A DNA stretch of 64,000 bases from Faecalibacillus faecis (GCF_003024675.1 NZ_PYLP01000002.1:1-64000), one strand, 5' to 3'. Positions 18,545 through 28,870 are shown, numbered from the stretch's first letter. Numbers and translations are program-made. Notes: generated by a model from the letters alone, not told the origin.

Positions 18545-21500
18545 ATGACAAATGTAAGAAGAATTTATGTAGAAAAAAGAAAAGAATATGCAACAGAAGC
18601 GCATGAAATTCAAACAAACCTTGTTGAACAATTAGGTTTAACAATTCATTCGCTTCGTATTGTTCATCGTTATGATGTACAAGGAATTAGTGAAGAAATC
18701 TTACAACAAGGAATTACTACAATTCTTGCTGAACCAATGGTGGATCATGTTTATGATGAAACATTTCCAATGAATGAAAAAGAATCTGTTTTCGCAATTG
18801 AATTTTTACCAGGTCAATATGATCAACGTGCTGATTCATGCGAACAATGTTTCCAAATTCTAACAGGAACATCTTCAACAAAAGTAAGATGTGCCAAAGT
18901 TATTGTAGTAGATATTGATAAAAATGAAGAAGTTTTAAATCAAATTAAACATTATTTAATAAACCCAGTTGATCAAAGAATTGCTTCTTTAGAAAAACCA
19001 GAACATTTAAATGATGAAACACCTGATATTAAACCTGTACCAACTTTAACAGGATTTAATGATTTAGATGAAACAGGATTAAATCAATTCTTAAAAGATA
19101 ATGGAATGGCTATGAATCTTGATGATTTAAAAGTCACTCAAGATTACTTTAAAAATGAAGAACATAGAGATCCTACCGAAACAGAAATCAAAGTGTTAGA
19201 TACATATTGGTCTGATCATTGTCGTCATACAACATTTGCGACAGTTATTACAGATATCGATATTCAAAATGGTGCTTTTAAAGAAATCTTAGAAAAAGAT
19301 ATTGAAAGCTATAAAACAAGTAGACATGCCGTTTATGGAGTGAATACGACACGTCCTCTTACTTTAATGGATCTTGCAACGATTTCAATGAAAGAACTTC
19401 GAAAAAAAGGATATCTTGATGATATGGAAGTTTCTGAAGAAATTAATGCATGTTCCATTGAAATTACTGTTCATACAAATCAAGGAGATGAACAATGGTT
19501 ATTAATGTTCAAAAATGAAACACATAACCATCCTACAGAAATTGAACCATTTGGGGGAGCTGCAACATGTTTAGGTGGGGCTATTCGTGACCCACTTTCA
19601 GGACGTGCTTACGTTTACCAATCAATGCGTATTACTGGAGCTGGTGATCCAAGAAAAACATTGGCAGAAACAACACCAGGTAAATTACCACAAAGAAAAA
19701 TTTGTCAAGAAGCCGCTCATGGTTTTTCAAGTTATGGTAACCAAATCGGGTTAACAACAGGTTATGTTCATGAAATTTACGATGAAGGTTATATCGCTAA
19801 ACGTATGGAAGTAGGAGCTGTTGTGGCTGCTGCACCAAAAGAACAGGTAAAACGTTTAGAACCACAAAATGGACAAATCGTCTTATTAATTGGGGGACGC
19901 ACAGGACGTGATGGTATCGGTGGTGCTACCGGTTCTTCAAAATCACATGACGTAAAATCTATTGAAACAGCAGGTGCTGAAGTTCAAAAAGGAAATCCTG
20001 TAGAAGAAAGAAAAATTCAAAGATTATTTAGAAATAAAGCAGTCTCAGAAAAAGTTGTTAGATGTAATGACTTTGGAGCTGGTGGGGTTTGTGTTGCCGT
20101 TGGTGAACTTGCTCCAGGACTTGATATTGATTTAGATGCTGTTTTGAAAAAATATGATGGTTTAACAGGTACAGAACTTGCTATTAGTGAATCACAAGAA
20201 CGTATGGCTATTGTTGTAAATGACTATGATGTTGATTTCATTAAAGCAGAATGTGCAAAAGAAAACTTAGAAGTTGTTCAAGTTGCAACTGTCACAGGTA
20301 CAAATCGTTTAGTAATGAAACACATGGGTAAAGATATTGTTAATATTTCTCGTGATTTCTTAGATGCAGCAGGAGCAAAACGTTATCAAAATATTGAAGT
20401 TGAATTACCAGACTTTGAAAGTACACCTTTTGATGAAGAAGAAAGAAATGATTTTGTTGATACAACAAAAGAAGTATTATCAAGATTATCTGTTGCTTCA
20501 CAAAAAGGTCTTGTTGAAAGATTTGACTCATCTATTGGAAATGGTACAGTTTTATCTCCTTATGGTGGACGTACATACCACAGCGAAACAGAAGGTATGG
20601 CTGCTTTAATTCCTGTTTTAGGAAAAGAAACAACAACCGCTTCTTTAATGGCTTATGGTTATAATCCTAAGATTTCTAAATGGTCACCATATCATGGAGC
20701 TATGTATGCTGTTGTTGAAAGTGTTGCTAAGATCGTTGCCATGGGTGGAAACTATCATACAATTCGTTTTTCATTCCAAGAATATTTTGAAAAATTATTA
20801 GATGATCCAAAACGTTGGGGTAAACCATTAGCTGCTTTACTTGGAGCTAATCGTGTTCAACAAGAATTAAAACTTCCATCAATTGGTGGTAAAGATTCAA
20901 TGTCAGGAACATTTGAAAATATTTCAGTTCCACCAACACTTGTTTCTTTTGCTATTACAGCAAGTGATGTTCATGATGTTATGACACCAGAAGCAAAAGA
21001 AGCTGGACATATTTTAGCAGAAGTTCAAATTAAAAAAGATCAATTTAAAGTCTTTGATTTTGATCATTTACAAAAACAATATGATACTATCCAAGATTTA
21101 ATGAAACAAAAGAAAATTTATTCAGCTTATACAGTTAAAGATGGTGGTGTGATTGAAGCTGTTTGTAAAATGGCCTTTGGTAATGGTTTAGGAGCTGCTT
21201 TCAATACAGATTATTCACTTGCTTCTTATGTTGAAAAGAATTATGGAAACATCATTGTTGAAGTAAAATCCGAAAAAGATCTTGCTGGTTTAGATTATAG
21301 AGTTGTAGCTACTTTAAATGATAGTGAAAAATTCTCTTATGGAATGGATACAATTTCTATTCAAGAAGCTTATGCAATCAATAAAGCACCATTAGAAAGT
21401 GTTTATCCAACAAGAGAAAAAGCACCTACACAAGATATTAAAGTTGCGGAATGTAAAACAAGATCAACTTTAAAAGCAAAACAATATATTGAAACACCAT

Positions 21501-22300
21501 TAGTTGTTATTCCAGTGTTCCCAGGAACAAACTGCGAATATGATTCAAAACGTGCTTTTGAAAAAGCAGGGGCTAAGGTTGAACTTGTATTAATTAGAAA
21601 TAAAACAGAAGAAATGTTAAAAACATCGATTGATGAATTGGAAAATGCCATCAAACGTGCTAATATTGTGATGCTACCAGGAGGATTCTCTGCTGGTGAT
21701 GAACCTGAAGGTTCGGGTAAATTTATTGCAACAGTTTTAAGAAATCCAAGATTAAAAGCGGCAATTAGTGATTTATTAGATAATAGAGATGGTTTAATGA
21801 TTGGTATTTGTAATGGATTCCAAGCACTTATTAAATTAGGATTACTTCCATATGGTGAAATTAGAGATATGTCGGAAAATGACGCTACTCTTACCTTCAA
21901 TACGATTGGTCGTCACTTATCTCAATTTGTAGATACACGTATTGGTTCTGTTAAATCACCATGGCTTGCTCATGTCAATGTGGGAGATGTTCATGTCATT
22001 CCTATTTCTCATGGAGAAGGACGTTTTGTTGCTCCTAAAGAAGTTATTGATGAATTATTTGCTAATGGACAAGTATTCTCTCAATATGTTGATCCTAATC
22101 GTAAAGTCACAATGCAAACACCATACAATCCTAATGGTTCAATGTATGCTATTGAAGGTATTGTTTCTCGTGATGGTCGTGTTCTTGGTAAGATGGGACA
22201 TAGTGAACGTCAAGGAGAAAACCGTTTTAAAAATGTTTATGGTGAGATGGATCAAAAATTATTTGAAGCTGGTGTAAATTATTTTAGAGGTGGTAAATAG
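18545..22300 (+). CDS. purL: FGAM synthase, single-chain large form (PurS-PurL-PurQ fused)
   Basis: A 1251-residue enzyme that amidates FGAR using glutamine and ATP. Order: an N-terminal PurS-like segment (~1-170), a linker with D-T-Y-W-S-D-H-C-R-H-T-T (~219-230), two AIRS-like ATPase halves (G-A-A-T-C-L-G-G-A-I-R-D near 340; I-G-G-K-D-S-M-S-G-T near 780), and a C-terminal class I glutaminase with the nucleophile in G-I-C-N-G-F-Q and the His/Glu pair in S-H-G-E-G-R-F. Bacillus uses separate purS, purQ and purL; the fused form here is common in Clostridia and Erysipelotrichia. 11 nt after purD. Confidence 0.97.
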   Translation: MTNVRRIYVEKRKEYATEAHEIQTNLVEQLGLTIHSLRIVHRYDVQGISEEILQQGITTILAEPMVDHVYDETFPMNEKESVFAIEFLPGQYDQRADSCEQCFQILTGTSSTKVRCAKVIVVDIDKNEEVLNQIKHYLINPVDQRIASLEKPEHLNDETPDIKPVPTLTGFNDLDETGLNQFLKDNGMAMNLDDLKVTQDYFKNEEHRDPTETEIKVLDTYWSDHCRHTTFATVITDIDIQNGAFKEILEKDIESYKTSRHAVYGVNTTRPLTLMDLATISMKELRKKGYLDDMEVSEEINACSIEITVHTNQGDEQWLLMFKNETHNHPTEIEPFGGAATCLGGAIRDPLSGRAYVYQSMRITGAGDPRKTLAETTPGKLPQRKICQEAAHGFSSYGNQIGLTTGYVHEIYDEGYIAKRMEVGAVVAAAPKEQVKRLEPQNGQIVLLIGGRTGRDGIGGATGSSKSHDVKSIETAGAEVQKGNPVEERKIQRLFRNKAVSEKVVRCNDFGAGGVCVAVGELAPGLDIDLDAVLKKYDGLTGTELAISESQERMAIVVNDYDVDFIKAECAKENLEVVQVATVTGTNRLVMKHMGKDIVNISRDFLDAAGAKRYQNIEVELPDFESTPFDEEERNDFVDTTKEVLSRLSVASQKGLVERFDSSIGNGTVLSPYGGRTYHSETEGMAALIPVLGKETTTASLMAYGYNPKISKWSPYHGAMYAVVESVAKIVAMGGNYHTIRFSFQEYFEKLLDDPKRWGKPLAALLGANRVQQELKLPSIGGKDSMSGTFENISVPPTLVSFAITASDVHDVMTPEAKEAGHILAEVQIKKDQFKVFDFDHLQKQYDTIQDLMKQKKIYSAYTVKDGGVIEAVCKMAFGNGLGAAFNTDYSLASYVEKNYGNIIVEVKSEKDLAGLDYRVVATLNDSEKFSYGMDTISIQEAYAINKAPLESVYPTREKAPTQDIKVAECKTRSTLKAKQYIETPLVVIPVFPGTNCEYDSKRAFEKAGAKVELVLIRNKTEEMLKTSIDELENAIKRANIVMLPGGFSAGDEPEGSGKFIATVLRNPRLKAAISDLLDNRDGLMIGICNGFQALIKLGLLPYGEIRDMSENDATLTFNTIGRHLSQFVDTRIGSVKSPWLAHVNVGDVHVIPISHGEGRFVAPKEVIDELFANGQVFSQYVDPNRKVTMQTPYNPNGSMYAIEGIVSRDGRVLGKMGHSERQGENRFKNVYGEMDQKLFEAGVNYFRGGK

Positions 22301-22301
22301 A

Positions 22302-23681
22302 ATGGATAAACAACAATTTGAATGTTTTACATTAAGTCCCTTAGATGGACGTTATGCAAGTATTAAAGATGCTTTAGGTGAATATTTTTCTGAATATGCT
22401 TTAGTAAAATATCGTGTTTTTGTTGAAATTCAATGGTTAAAATTTTTAATTGAAAATGTAGAAAGTGATGTTCTTTCTAAATTCAATAAAGATAATTTAG
22501 GACAAATTGAAGCTATTTCAAAAAATTTCAATTATGATTCTTTTAAAGCAATCAAAGATATTGAAGCTATTACAAGACATGATGTTAAAGCAGTAGAATA
22601 TTTCATTGGAAATCAATTAAAAGATATGGGGTATGATTATTTAATCAGCTTTGTCCATATCGGATGTACTTCAGAAGATATTAATAATACATCTTATGCT
22701 TGTATGATCAAACATGGTTTAAATGATGTTTGGTTAAAGAAAGCAAAAGAATTTACTGCTGTTATTAATAAATGGGCAGTTGAACATAAAAATGATGCGA
22801 TGTTAGCTCATACTCATGGTCAACCTGCCACACCAACAACAATTGGTAAAGAATTTAAAGTTTATGCTTATCGTTTTACTTCAAGCATTGAAAATATTGA
22901 AAATATTAAAATTAAAGCTAAGTTTAATGGGGCAACAGGTAACTATAGTGCTATTTTAACAGCATTCCCTCAATTAGATTGGCAAACTCTTAATAAAAAA
23001 TTTGTAGAAGAATATTTAGGATTAACTTACAATCCTTTAACAACACAAATTGAAAGTCATGATTATACTTGTCATATTTTAGATGGTATTCGTCATTTCA
23101 ATAACGTGTTAGTGGATTTTGATGTTGATATGTGGCTATACATTTCTATGGAATATTTCAAACAAATTCCTGTAAAAGGAGAAGTAGGAAGTAGTACAAT
23201 GCCTCATAAAGTCAATCCAATTCGTTTTGAAAACTCAGAAGCAAATGTTGATATGTCTAATAATATTTGTGTTGGTTTATCAAACAAATTGCCTAGATCA
23301 CGTATGCAAAGAGATTTATCAGATAGTTCAAGTCAAAGAAATATTGGTTTAGCTTTTGGATATTCTTTACAAGCAATTAGTGAAACAACAAATGGTTTAG
23401 CTAAATGTGTTGTTAATAAAGATAAACTTTCTGCTGACTTAAATGAAAAATGGGAAGTTCTTGCTGAGCCAATTCAAACAATGCTTAGAAAATATGGTAT
23501 TTCTGATGCCTATGATCAATTAAAAGAACTTACAAGAGGTAAAAATATTTCACAAGAAGCTATCATGAAATTTGCGAAGGGATTAGATGTTTTATCGGAT
23601 GAAGATCGTCAAACATTACTAGATATGACACCGGCAAGCTATATTGGATATGCTTCAGATTTATGTGATATTGATTTATAA
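22302..23681 (+). CDS. purB: Adenylosuccinate lyase
   Basis: A 459-residue fumarase/aspartase-superfamily lyase that acts twice in purine synthesis (SAICAR to AICAR; adenylosuccinate to AMP). The signature loop S-S-T-M-P-H-K-V-N-P-I-R-F-E-N is near residue 300, and H-T-H-G-Q-P-A-T-P-T-T-I-G-K-E near 165. The length and L-S-P-L-D-G-R-Y start are of the E. coli type rather than the shorter Bacillus type. The start at 22302 follows GAGGTGG in the purL 3' end; the GTG at 22290 is upstream of that site's useful range. Confidence 0.95.
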   Translation: MDKQQFECFTLSPLDGRYASIKDALGEYFSEYALVKYRVFVEIQWLKFLIENVESDVLSKFNKDNLGQIEAISKNFNYDSFKAIKDIEAITRHDVKAVEYFIGNQLKDMGYDYLISFVHIGCTSEDINNTSYACMIKHGLNDVWLKKAKEFTAVINKWAVEHKNDAMLAHTHGQPATPTTIGKEFKVYAYRFTSSIENIENIKIKAKFNGATGNYSAILTAFPQLDWQTLNKKFVEEYLGLTYNPLTTQIESHDYTCHILDGIRHFNNVLVDFDVDMWLYISMEYFKQIPVKGEVGSSTMPHKVNPIRFENSEANVDMSNNICVGLSNKLPRSRMQRDLSDSSSQRNIGLAFGYSLQAISETTNGLAKCVVNKDKLSADLNEKWEVLAEPIQTMLRKYGISDAYDQLKELTRGKNISQEAIMKFAKGLDVLSDEDRQTLLDMTPASYIGYASDLCDIDL

Positions 23682-23938
23682 TGATCGATCGTCAAGCAAT
23701 TTATATTTTATATAATGATCAAGTTGGTAAAAAGCTGGTAGAAAGGTTCTATCAGCTTCTTGTTGTTTATAGTCAAAATAAAAAAACAAAACCTGTTGAA
23801 AGTTGTCTTTTAAAGTTGAATGATATTGCTAGAAAGAAGAAAACACGTCTAGTTTATTATGATAATCATAGTTTAAAGGAAGATTTGTCACAATTCATTG
23901 TAGAAGAGTATCGTCTTTCAAAAATAAAACAAAAATAG
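23681..23938 (+). CDS. Small protein of unknown function coupled to purB
   Basis: An 85-residue basic protein whose ATG overlaps the purB stop by one base (TAATG), which suggests translational coupling. I do not recognise a family. It has no membrane segment; the composition is rich in Lys, Tyr and Leu, with a hydrophobic start (Q-A-I-Y-I-L-Y-N-D-Q-V-G-K-K-L) and a Lys-rich C-terminus. It ends the purine operon with no clear terminator behind it. It could be a chance frame, but the tight junction and full use of the gap favour a real gene. Confidence 0.45.
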   Translation: MIDRQAIYILYNDQVGKKLVERFYQLLVVYSQNKKTKPVESCLLKLNDIARKKKTRLVYYDNHSLKEDLSQFIVEEYRLSKIKQK

Positions 23939-24009
23939 ACAAATTTGACACAAAAATGAGACATAAAAGTAAAAAAAGCGTGGTATACTAAAGATGCTAG
24001 AAATAGGAA

Positions 24010-24038
24010 TTGATTTTTTAGTCATTATTTTATATAAT
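24010..24038 (+). promoter_or_regulatory. Promoter of the hisS-aspS T-box leader
   Basis: TTGATT, a 17-nt spacer and TATAAT put the start near 24045, just before T-box stem I. A second element, TGGTATACT at 23981-23989, is an extended -10 that could start a longer leader. Confidence 0.6.
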
Positions 24039-24044
24039 CTTTGT

Positions 24045-24243
24045 AATCCATTGAGCAAGATTAAATAGTGGAAATAGTTAGAGAGAAGATGGCTGGTGAA
24101 AATCTTTGTATGGAAGCTATGGGACACTTGTGAGGAATTACTTGAAAAGAGTAATCGTTAATCGCGTTAAGATGAAAGTGCGTATGAAAATACGAATTAA
24201 GGTGGTACCGCGTTGAAACGTCCTTAGAGGGGCGTTTTTATAT
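24045..24243 (+). ncRNA. T-box leader of hisS-aspS
   Basis: The 3' part holds the conserved T-box sequence AAGGTGGTACCGCG (24199-24212), whose bulge pairs with the free CCA end of an uncharged tRNA. It is followed by the terminator arm AAACGTCC / GGGGCGTTT and T's. Stem I contains a GAGA bulge region, GGTGAAAA and a long 3' strand. The probable specifier region on that strand reads GGGACACTTG (24121-24130). GAC (Asp) sits in the predicted open loop and is followed by A, as usual; CAC (His) overlaps it by one base. Both enzymes encoded downstream (HisRS, AspRS) would fit. This fills most of the 324-nt gap before hisS. Confidence 0.9.
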
Positions 24244-24261
24244 TTTTAAGGAGGAAAAATA

Positions 24262-25545
24262 ATGGGATATAGTGCACCAAGAGGTACGGTAGATATTTTA
24301 CCTGGACAAAGTGAAAAATGGATTAAATTAGAACAATTGTTAAGAACAATTGCTGCTAATTATAATGTTAAAGAAATGAGAACACCAATTTTTGAACATG
24401 CTGAATTATTTAACAGAGCTGTAGGGGATACAAGTGATGTCGTATCTAAAGAAATGTATACTTTCCAAGATAAAAAAGGAAGATATATTTCCCTCAGACC
24501 AGAAGGAACTTCAGGTATTGCAAGAGCTTATGTAGAAAATAAAATGTATGGTTTACCAGAAAAACTACAAAAAGTTTATTATATGGGACCAATGTTTAGA
24601 TATGAAAGACCACAAAATGGTCGACAAAGACAATTCCACCAATTTGGTGTAGAAATGTTAGGTGTTGAATCACCTTATGTAGATGTTGAATGTATGCTTA
24701 TGGCAGTGACAGTTGTTGAAGCATTAGGACTTCAAAATGTAACACTTCATATCAATTCTTTAGGAGATGATGCATCAAGAGATGCTTATCGTGAAGCTTT
24801 AAAAGATCATTTTAGGGATCATTTAGATGAATTATGTGGGGATTGTAAGGCACGTTTTGAAAAAAATCCGTTACGTATTTTAGATTGTAAAGTGGATGCG
24901 AAACATCCAGCTATGAAAACAGCACCAAAAACAATTGATTATTTAAGTGAAAGTGCTAAAAATCATTTTGATAAAGTATGTTCGTTATTAGATGATTTAG
25001 AAATTGATTATGTTATCGATACAAACTTAGTAAGAGGATTAGATTATTATTCTCACACTGTTTTTGAAATTATTTCTGATGATCCAAAATTAGGTGCGGG
25101 AGCTACTGTTGGTGGTGGCGGACGCTACAATGGTTTAATTGAAGAAATTGGTGGACCGGCAACACCAGGTGTTGGTTTTGCCTTTGGTATGGAAAGACTT
25201 CTTCTTGCTTTAGATAATGAAGAAGATGAAGACGAAGATGGTTTAGATTGTTATATTATGCCTTTAGGCGAAGAAGCAAAAGATCTTGCTATGCAAATTA
25301 TTGCGATGTTAAGAGCAAATGGCTTTACATGTGAAATGGATCATGTATCTCGTGGCTTAAAAGGACAATTTAAATCAGCAGATCGTTTTAATGCACATTT
25401 CTCTATTATTTTAGGGGAAGAAGAAGTAAAAAATGAAGTGGTTAATATTAAATGTAATCATGATAAAGAACAAGTTGTAGTACCATTAGAAAATATTTTG
25501 GCACATATTGAAAATCATTTAAGTGGAGGACATGAACATGAATAG
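24262..25545 (+). CDS. hisS: Histidyl-tRNA synthetase
   Basis: A 427-residue class II synthetase charging tRNA-His. Motifs: R-G-T-V-D-I-L-P near the start, motif 2 [19 protein letters not shown] (residues ~112-130), the HisA motif [14 protein letters not shown] (~257-270), and motif 3 [13 protein letters not shown] (~304-316). A C-terminal anticodon-binding domain follows. Preceded by AAGGAGG. The last 8 nt overlap aspS. Confidence 0.97.
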   Translation: MGYSAPRGTVDILPGQSEKWIKLEQLLRTIAANYNVKEMRTPIFEHAELFNRAVGDTSDVVSKEMYTFQDKKGRYISLRPEGTSGIARAYVENKMYGLPEKLQKVYYMGPMFRYERPQNGRQRQFHQFGVEMLGVESPYVDVECMLMAVTVVEALGLQNVTLHINSLGDDASRDAYREALKDHFRDHLDELCGDCKARFEKNPLRILDCKVDAKHPAMKTAPKTIDYLSESAKNHFDKVCSLLDDLEIDYVIDTNLVRGLDYYSHTVFEIISDDPKLGAGATVGGGGRYNGLIEEIGGPATPGVGFAFGMERLLLALDNEEDEDEDGLDCYIMPLGEEAKDLAMQIIAMLRANGFTCEMDHVSRGLKGQFKSADRFNAHFSIILGEEEVKNEVVNIKCNHDKEQVVVPLENILAHIENHLSGGHEHE

Positions 25546-27289
25546 AACGCATAATAACGGAGAACTTCGTTTAGAAAATGTTGGACAAACAGTTGAACTA
25601 AAAGGATGGGTTGCTAAAAAGAGAAATTTAGGAGCTCTTGTATTTATTGATTTAAGAGACCGTTATGGAATTACACAAATTATTATCAATGAAGAAATGG
25701 AAAACATTTCAAAAGATATTAAAAATGAATATATTTTATATGTTAAAGGAACTGTTGTAGAACGTTCTAGCAAAAATCCAAATATGCCTACAGGGGATAT
25801 TGAAGTCGATGCATCAGAAATCAAAATCATCAATACAGCCAATACGACACCAATTATTGTTGCAGATGATACAGATGCTTTAGAAGAAACAAGAATGCAA
25901 TATCGTTATCTTGATTTAAGAAGACCTGTTATGCAAAATAAAATTCTAACAAGACATAAAATTACAAGAAGTATTAGAGAATACTTAGATACTCATGATT
26001 TTGTAGATATTGAAACACCTTATTTAAATCGATCAACTCCTGAAGGAGCAAGAGATTTCTTAGTACCTTCACGTGTACATCATGGTGATTTCTATGCCTT
26101 ACCACAATCACCTCAATTATTTAAACAATTATTGATGGTTGCTGGTTTTGAAAAATATTACCAAATTGCTCGTTGTTTTAGAGATGAAGATTTAAGAGCA
26201 GATCGTCAACCAGAATTTACTCAAGTTGATGTTGAAATGTCATTTATGACAACAGATGAAATCATCGAAGTTGGTGAAAATATGGTGGCTAAAGTCATTA
26301 AAGATGTAAAAGGTGTTGATGTTAAGTTACCACTACCACGTATGACGTGGCATAAAGCTATGGAAACATATGGTATTGATAAACCAGATATCCGTTTTGA
26401 TATGAAACTTGTTAACTTAAATGAAGTTGTTAAAGATGTTGATTTTATGGTATTTAAATCAGCTTTAGAAAATAATGGATATGTTAAAGGTATTAATGTT
26501 AAAAATCATGCAAGTGATTATTCAAGAAAGAAAATTGATCAATTAACAGAACTTGCAAAAACATATAAAGCAAAAGGTCTTGCTTGGTTAAAAGTTAATA
26601 ATGGTGTTGGTGAAGGGCCAATTGCTAAATTCTTTAGTGAAGAACAAATGCAAAGATTAATTGAATCAATGAACGGAGAAGATAACGATTTATTATTATT
26701 TGTATCGGATACCAAATATATGGTTGTTTGTGATGCACTTGCCGCTTTACGTAATCATTTAGGAAAAGAATTAAAGTTATATGATCCAAAAGAACTAGGA
26801 TTATTATGGGTTGTTGATTTCCCAATGTTTGAATATGATGATGAAACTCAAAGATATTATGCAATGCACCACCCATTTACTAGACCTAAAGAATCTGATT
26901 TAGATAAAATTGATACAGATCCAGCAAATTGTCTTGCTGATGCTTATGATATTGTCTTAAACGGCTTCGAACTTGGTGGAGGTTCTCAACGTATTTACGA
27001 ACAAAATTTACAACAAAGAGCTTTTAAAGCTTTAAGCTTAACAGATGAACAAGTAAGAAATAAATTTGGTTGGTTTGTTGATGCTTTAAAATATGGGACA
27101 CCACCACATGGAGGGTTTGCTTTAGGATTAGATCGTCTTGCAATGTTACTTACTGAAAGTGATTCTATTAGAGATGTTATTGCTTTCCCTAAAAATGCCA
27201 GTGCAACATGTCCAATGTCTAAAGCACCAAATAGTGTAGAAGAAGATCAATTAAAAGAATTGGGTATTGGAGTTTTAAAAGATGAATAA
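25538..27289 (+). CDS. aspS: Aspartyl-tRNA synthetase
   Basis: A 584-residue bacterial-type AspRS: N-terminal OB fold (W-V-A-K-K-R-N-L-G near residue 23; F-I-D-L-R-D-R-Y-G), class II core ([16 protein letters not shown], motif 2) with an inserted GAD domain, and motif 3 [14 protein letters not shown] chose the ATG at 25538 because GGAGGA lies 7 nt upstream; the ATG at 25532 is only 1 nt from it. It overlaps hisS by 8 nt and the next gene by 8 nt, so the three genes are one operon under the T-box. Confidence 0.96.
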   Translation: MNRTHNNGELRLENVGQTVELKGWVAKKRNLGALVFIDLRDRYGITQIIINEEMENISKDIKNEYILYVKGTVVERSSKNPNMPTGDIEVDASEIKIINTANTTPIIVADDTDALEETRMQYRYLDLRRPVMQNKILTRHKITRSIREYLDTHDFVDIETPYLNRSTPEGARDFLVPSRVHHGDFYALPQSPQLFKQLLMVAGFEKYYQIARCFRDEDLRADRQPEFTQVDVEMSFMTTDEIIEVGENMVAKVIKDVKGVDVKLPLPRMTWHKAMETYGIDKPDIRFDMKLVNLNEVVKDVDFMVFKSALENNGYVKGINVKNHASDYSRKKIDQLTELAKTYKAKGLAWLKVNNGVGEGPIAKFFSEEQMQRLIESMNGEDNDLLLFVSDTKYMVVCDALAALRNHLGKELKLYDPKELGLLWVVDFPMFEYDDETQRYYAMHHPFTRPKESDLDKIDTDPANCLADAYDIVLNGFELGGGSQRIYEQNLQQRAFKALSLTDEQVRNKFGWFVDALKYGTPPHGGFALGLDRLAMLLTESDSIRDVIAFPKNASATCPMSKAPNSVEEDQLKELGIGVLKDE

Positions 27290-28349
27290 TGATCGTATAC
27301 AAGAAATACTTGATTTAATGGAAGAAGCAAGATTAGATTACTTTTTAATAAGTGATCCTCAATCTATTGCTTATTGTACAGGATATTATAATGATCCTCA
27401 TGAAAGAATGTTTGTATTCATGGTTTCAAAACATGGGAATCATACATTATTTATGAATGATTTATTCTATTTGGAACATGATTTAGGTGTCAACATCGTT
27501 TGGCATAAAGATGGACAAGATGCTATTCAAACAATTGTTAATGAAATGCATTTTCCAGGAAGAATCGGAATTGATAAAAACTGGGCTTCACACTTTTTAC
27601 TAGATCTTATGAAAAAATTACCAAATGCAAAATATATCAACGCGTCACCATGTGTTGATCTTGTACGTATGAAAAAAGATTTACAAGAACAAGTTTTAAT
27701 GATTGAATCAAGTAAAATCAATGATGCTGTCATGGAAGAAATTATTCCTTTCATTCAAGAAGGTGTCAGTGAAAAACAACTTGCTAAAAAATTAGATGAA
27801 TTATTTTTTAATCATCATTCTACTTGTTATGGAGCAATTGTTGCTTTTGGTAAAAATGCCGCTGATCCTCATCATGAAAACGATGATACTCTTTTAAGAA
27901 AAGGAAATTGTGTTTTGATTGACATGGGATGTGTTTATAAAGGCTATTGTTCTGATATGACACGAACATTTTTCTATGGTGGAATTCGTGAAGATGAAAT
28001 GAAAGTTTATGAAACTGTAAAAAAAGCCAATGAAGCTGCAGAAGCAATGATTAAACCAGGTGTAAAATTATCAGATATTGATAAATGTGCTAGAAAAGTC
28101 ATTAGTGATGAAAGCTATGGACAATATTTTACTCATCGTTTAGGTCATTTTATTGGACGTGATGTACATGAATATGGTGATGTTTCTTCAGTAAATGATA
28201 TGGAAGTTGAAGAAGGTATGATTTTTTCAATTGAACCAGGTGTTTATTTAGAAGGTGATTTTGGTGTACGTGTTGAAGATTTAGTAATGGTGACTCAAGA
28301 TGGCTGCCAGGTATTAAATTCTTTTACAAAAGATATATATATTATTTAA
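27282..28349 (+). CDS. M24 family metallopeptidase, Xaa-Pro aminopeptidase type
   Basis: A 355-residue two-domain peptidase. The N-terminal creatinase-like domain is followed by a pita-bread domain from ~residue 130 with metal ligands in [39 protein letters not shown] and V-R-V-E-D. It should remove N-terminal residues before proline. The start overlaps aspS by 8 nt. A terminator follows at once, closing the hisS operon. Confidence 0.9.
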   Translation: MNNDRIQEILDLMEEARLDYFLISDPQSIAYCTGYYNDPHERMFVFMVSKHGNHTLFMNDLFYLEHDLGVNIVWHKDGQDAIQTIVNEMHFPGRIGIDKNWASHFLLDLMKKLPNAKYINASPCVDLVRMKKDLQEQVLMIESSKINDAVMEEIIPFIQEGVSEKQLAKKLDELFFNHHSTCYGAIVAFGKNAADPHHENDDTLLRKGNCVLIDMGCVYKGYCSDMTRTFFYGGIREDEMKVYETVKKANEAAEAMIKPGVKLSDIDKCARKVISDESYGQYFTHRLGHFIGRDVHEYGDVSSVNDMEVEEGMIFSIEPGVYLEGDFGVRVEDLVMVTQDGCQVLNSFTKDIYII

Positions 28350-28371
28350 ACGAGCGAAAGCTCGTTTTTTG
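28348..28371 (+). terminator. Terminator of the hisS-aspS-peptidase operon
   Basis: AAACGAGC / GCTCGTTT with a GAAA tetraloop and T run. A nearly identical hairpin ends the next gene (28847-28868). Confidence 0.88.
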
Positions 28372-28494
28372 GTATAATTAAAAAAATGTTGTTTAAACTT
28401 ATAAAGAAAAAAGAATGTTTTGGACACTTTAAACTGACAAATTTAGTCAAGACAAAATTATATAATAAAAATACATTAAGAAAGGATGAACGAT

Positions 28495-28830
28495 ATGGAA
28501 GTAAAAAGAGGAGACTTATTTTATGCTGATTTAAGTGTAGGTGTAGGAAGTGAACAATCTGGAATACGTCCTGTTGTTGTGATTCAAAATGATAGTGGAA
28601 ATCGTTTTAGTACAACAATTATTATTTCACCTTTAACATCATCAAGAAAGAAAAATATTCCAACGCATACATTTATTAAATCACGTGATGATTTAAAAGA
28701 AAATTCAATTGCTTTATTAGAACAAATGAGGACAATTGACAAATCTAGACTTATTAGAAAAATAGGGGAATTGACCCCTTTAGAAATGGAACGCATTAAT
28801 AAATGCATTCGTATTAGTCTAGGTGTTTAG
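28495..28830 (+). CDS. Type II toxin-antitoxin toxin, PemK/MazF family endoribonuclease
   Basis: A 111-residue MazF/NdoA-like protein. Motifs: V-K-R-G-D-L-F-Y-A-D-L (residues 3-13), G-S-E-Q-S-G-I-R-P-V-V-V-I-Q-N-D-S-G-N (~19-37; the Arg-Pro-Val-Val block is catalytic/core), and I-I-S-P-L-T-S. The family cuts single-stranded mRNA at short sites. The start at 28495 has AAAGGA 8 nt before it; the ATG at 28486 lies inside that site. No antitoxin gene lies within the 145 nt upstream, unlike in Bacillus (ndoAI-ndoA). A terminator follows, so it is alone in its unit. Confidence 0.92.
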   Translation: MEVKRGDLFYADLSVGVGSEQSGIRPVVVIQNDSGNRFSTTIIISPLTSSRKKNIPTHTFIKSRDDLKENSIALLEQMRTIDKSRLIRKIGELTPLEMERINKCIRISLGV

Positions 28831-28846
28831 ATTACATAAACCTTTC

Positions 28847-28870
28847 AAACGAGCAAAGCTCGTTTTTTTT
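28847..28870 (+). terminator. Terminator of the MazF-type gene
   Basis: AAACGAGC / GCTCGTTT with an AAA loop and eight T's. Confidence 0.88.

Noticed and set aside
21403-21900. A 165-codon minus-strand frame inside purL.
   Set aside because: It is antisense to a strongly conserved part of PurL; long antisense frames arise from the codon bias of this AT-rich genome. No start site signals.
21942-22277. A 111-codon frame within purL, rich in Met, Leu and Val.
   Set aside because: Same-strand shifted frame of the conserved glutaminase domain; composition is an artefact of the real frame.
28348-28870. Two near-identical AAACGAGC hairpins flanking the MazF-type gene, considered as ends of a mobile cassette.
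   Set aside because: Both are typical GNRA-like or A-loop terminators placed exactly after stop codons; no target-site duplication or further shared sequence beyond the stems.
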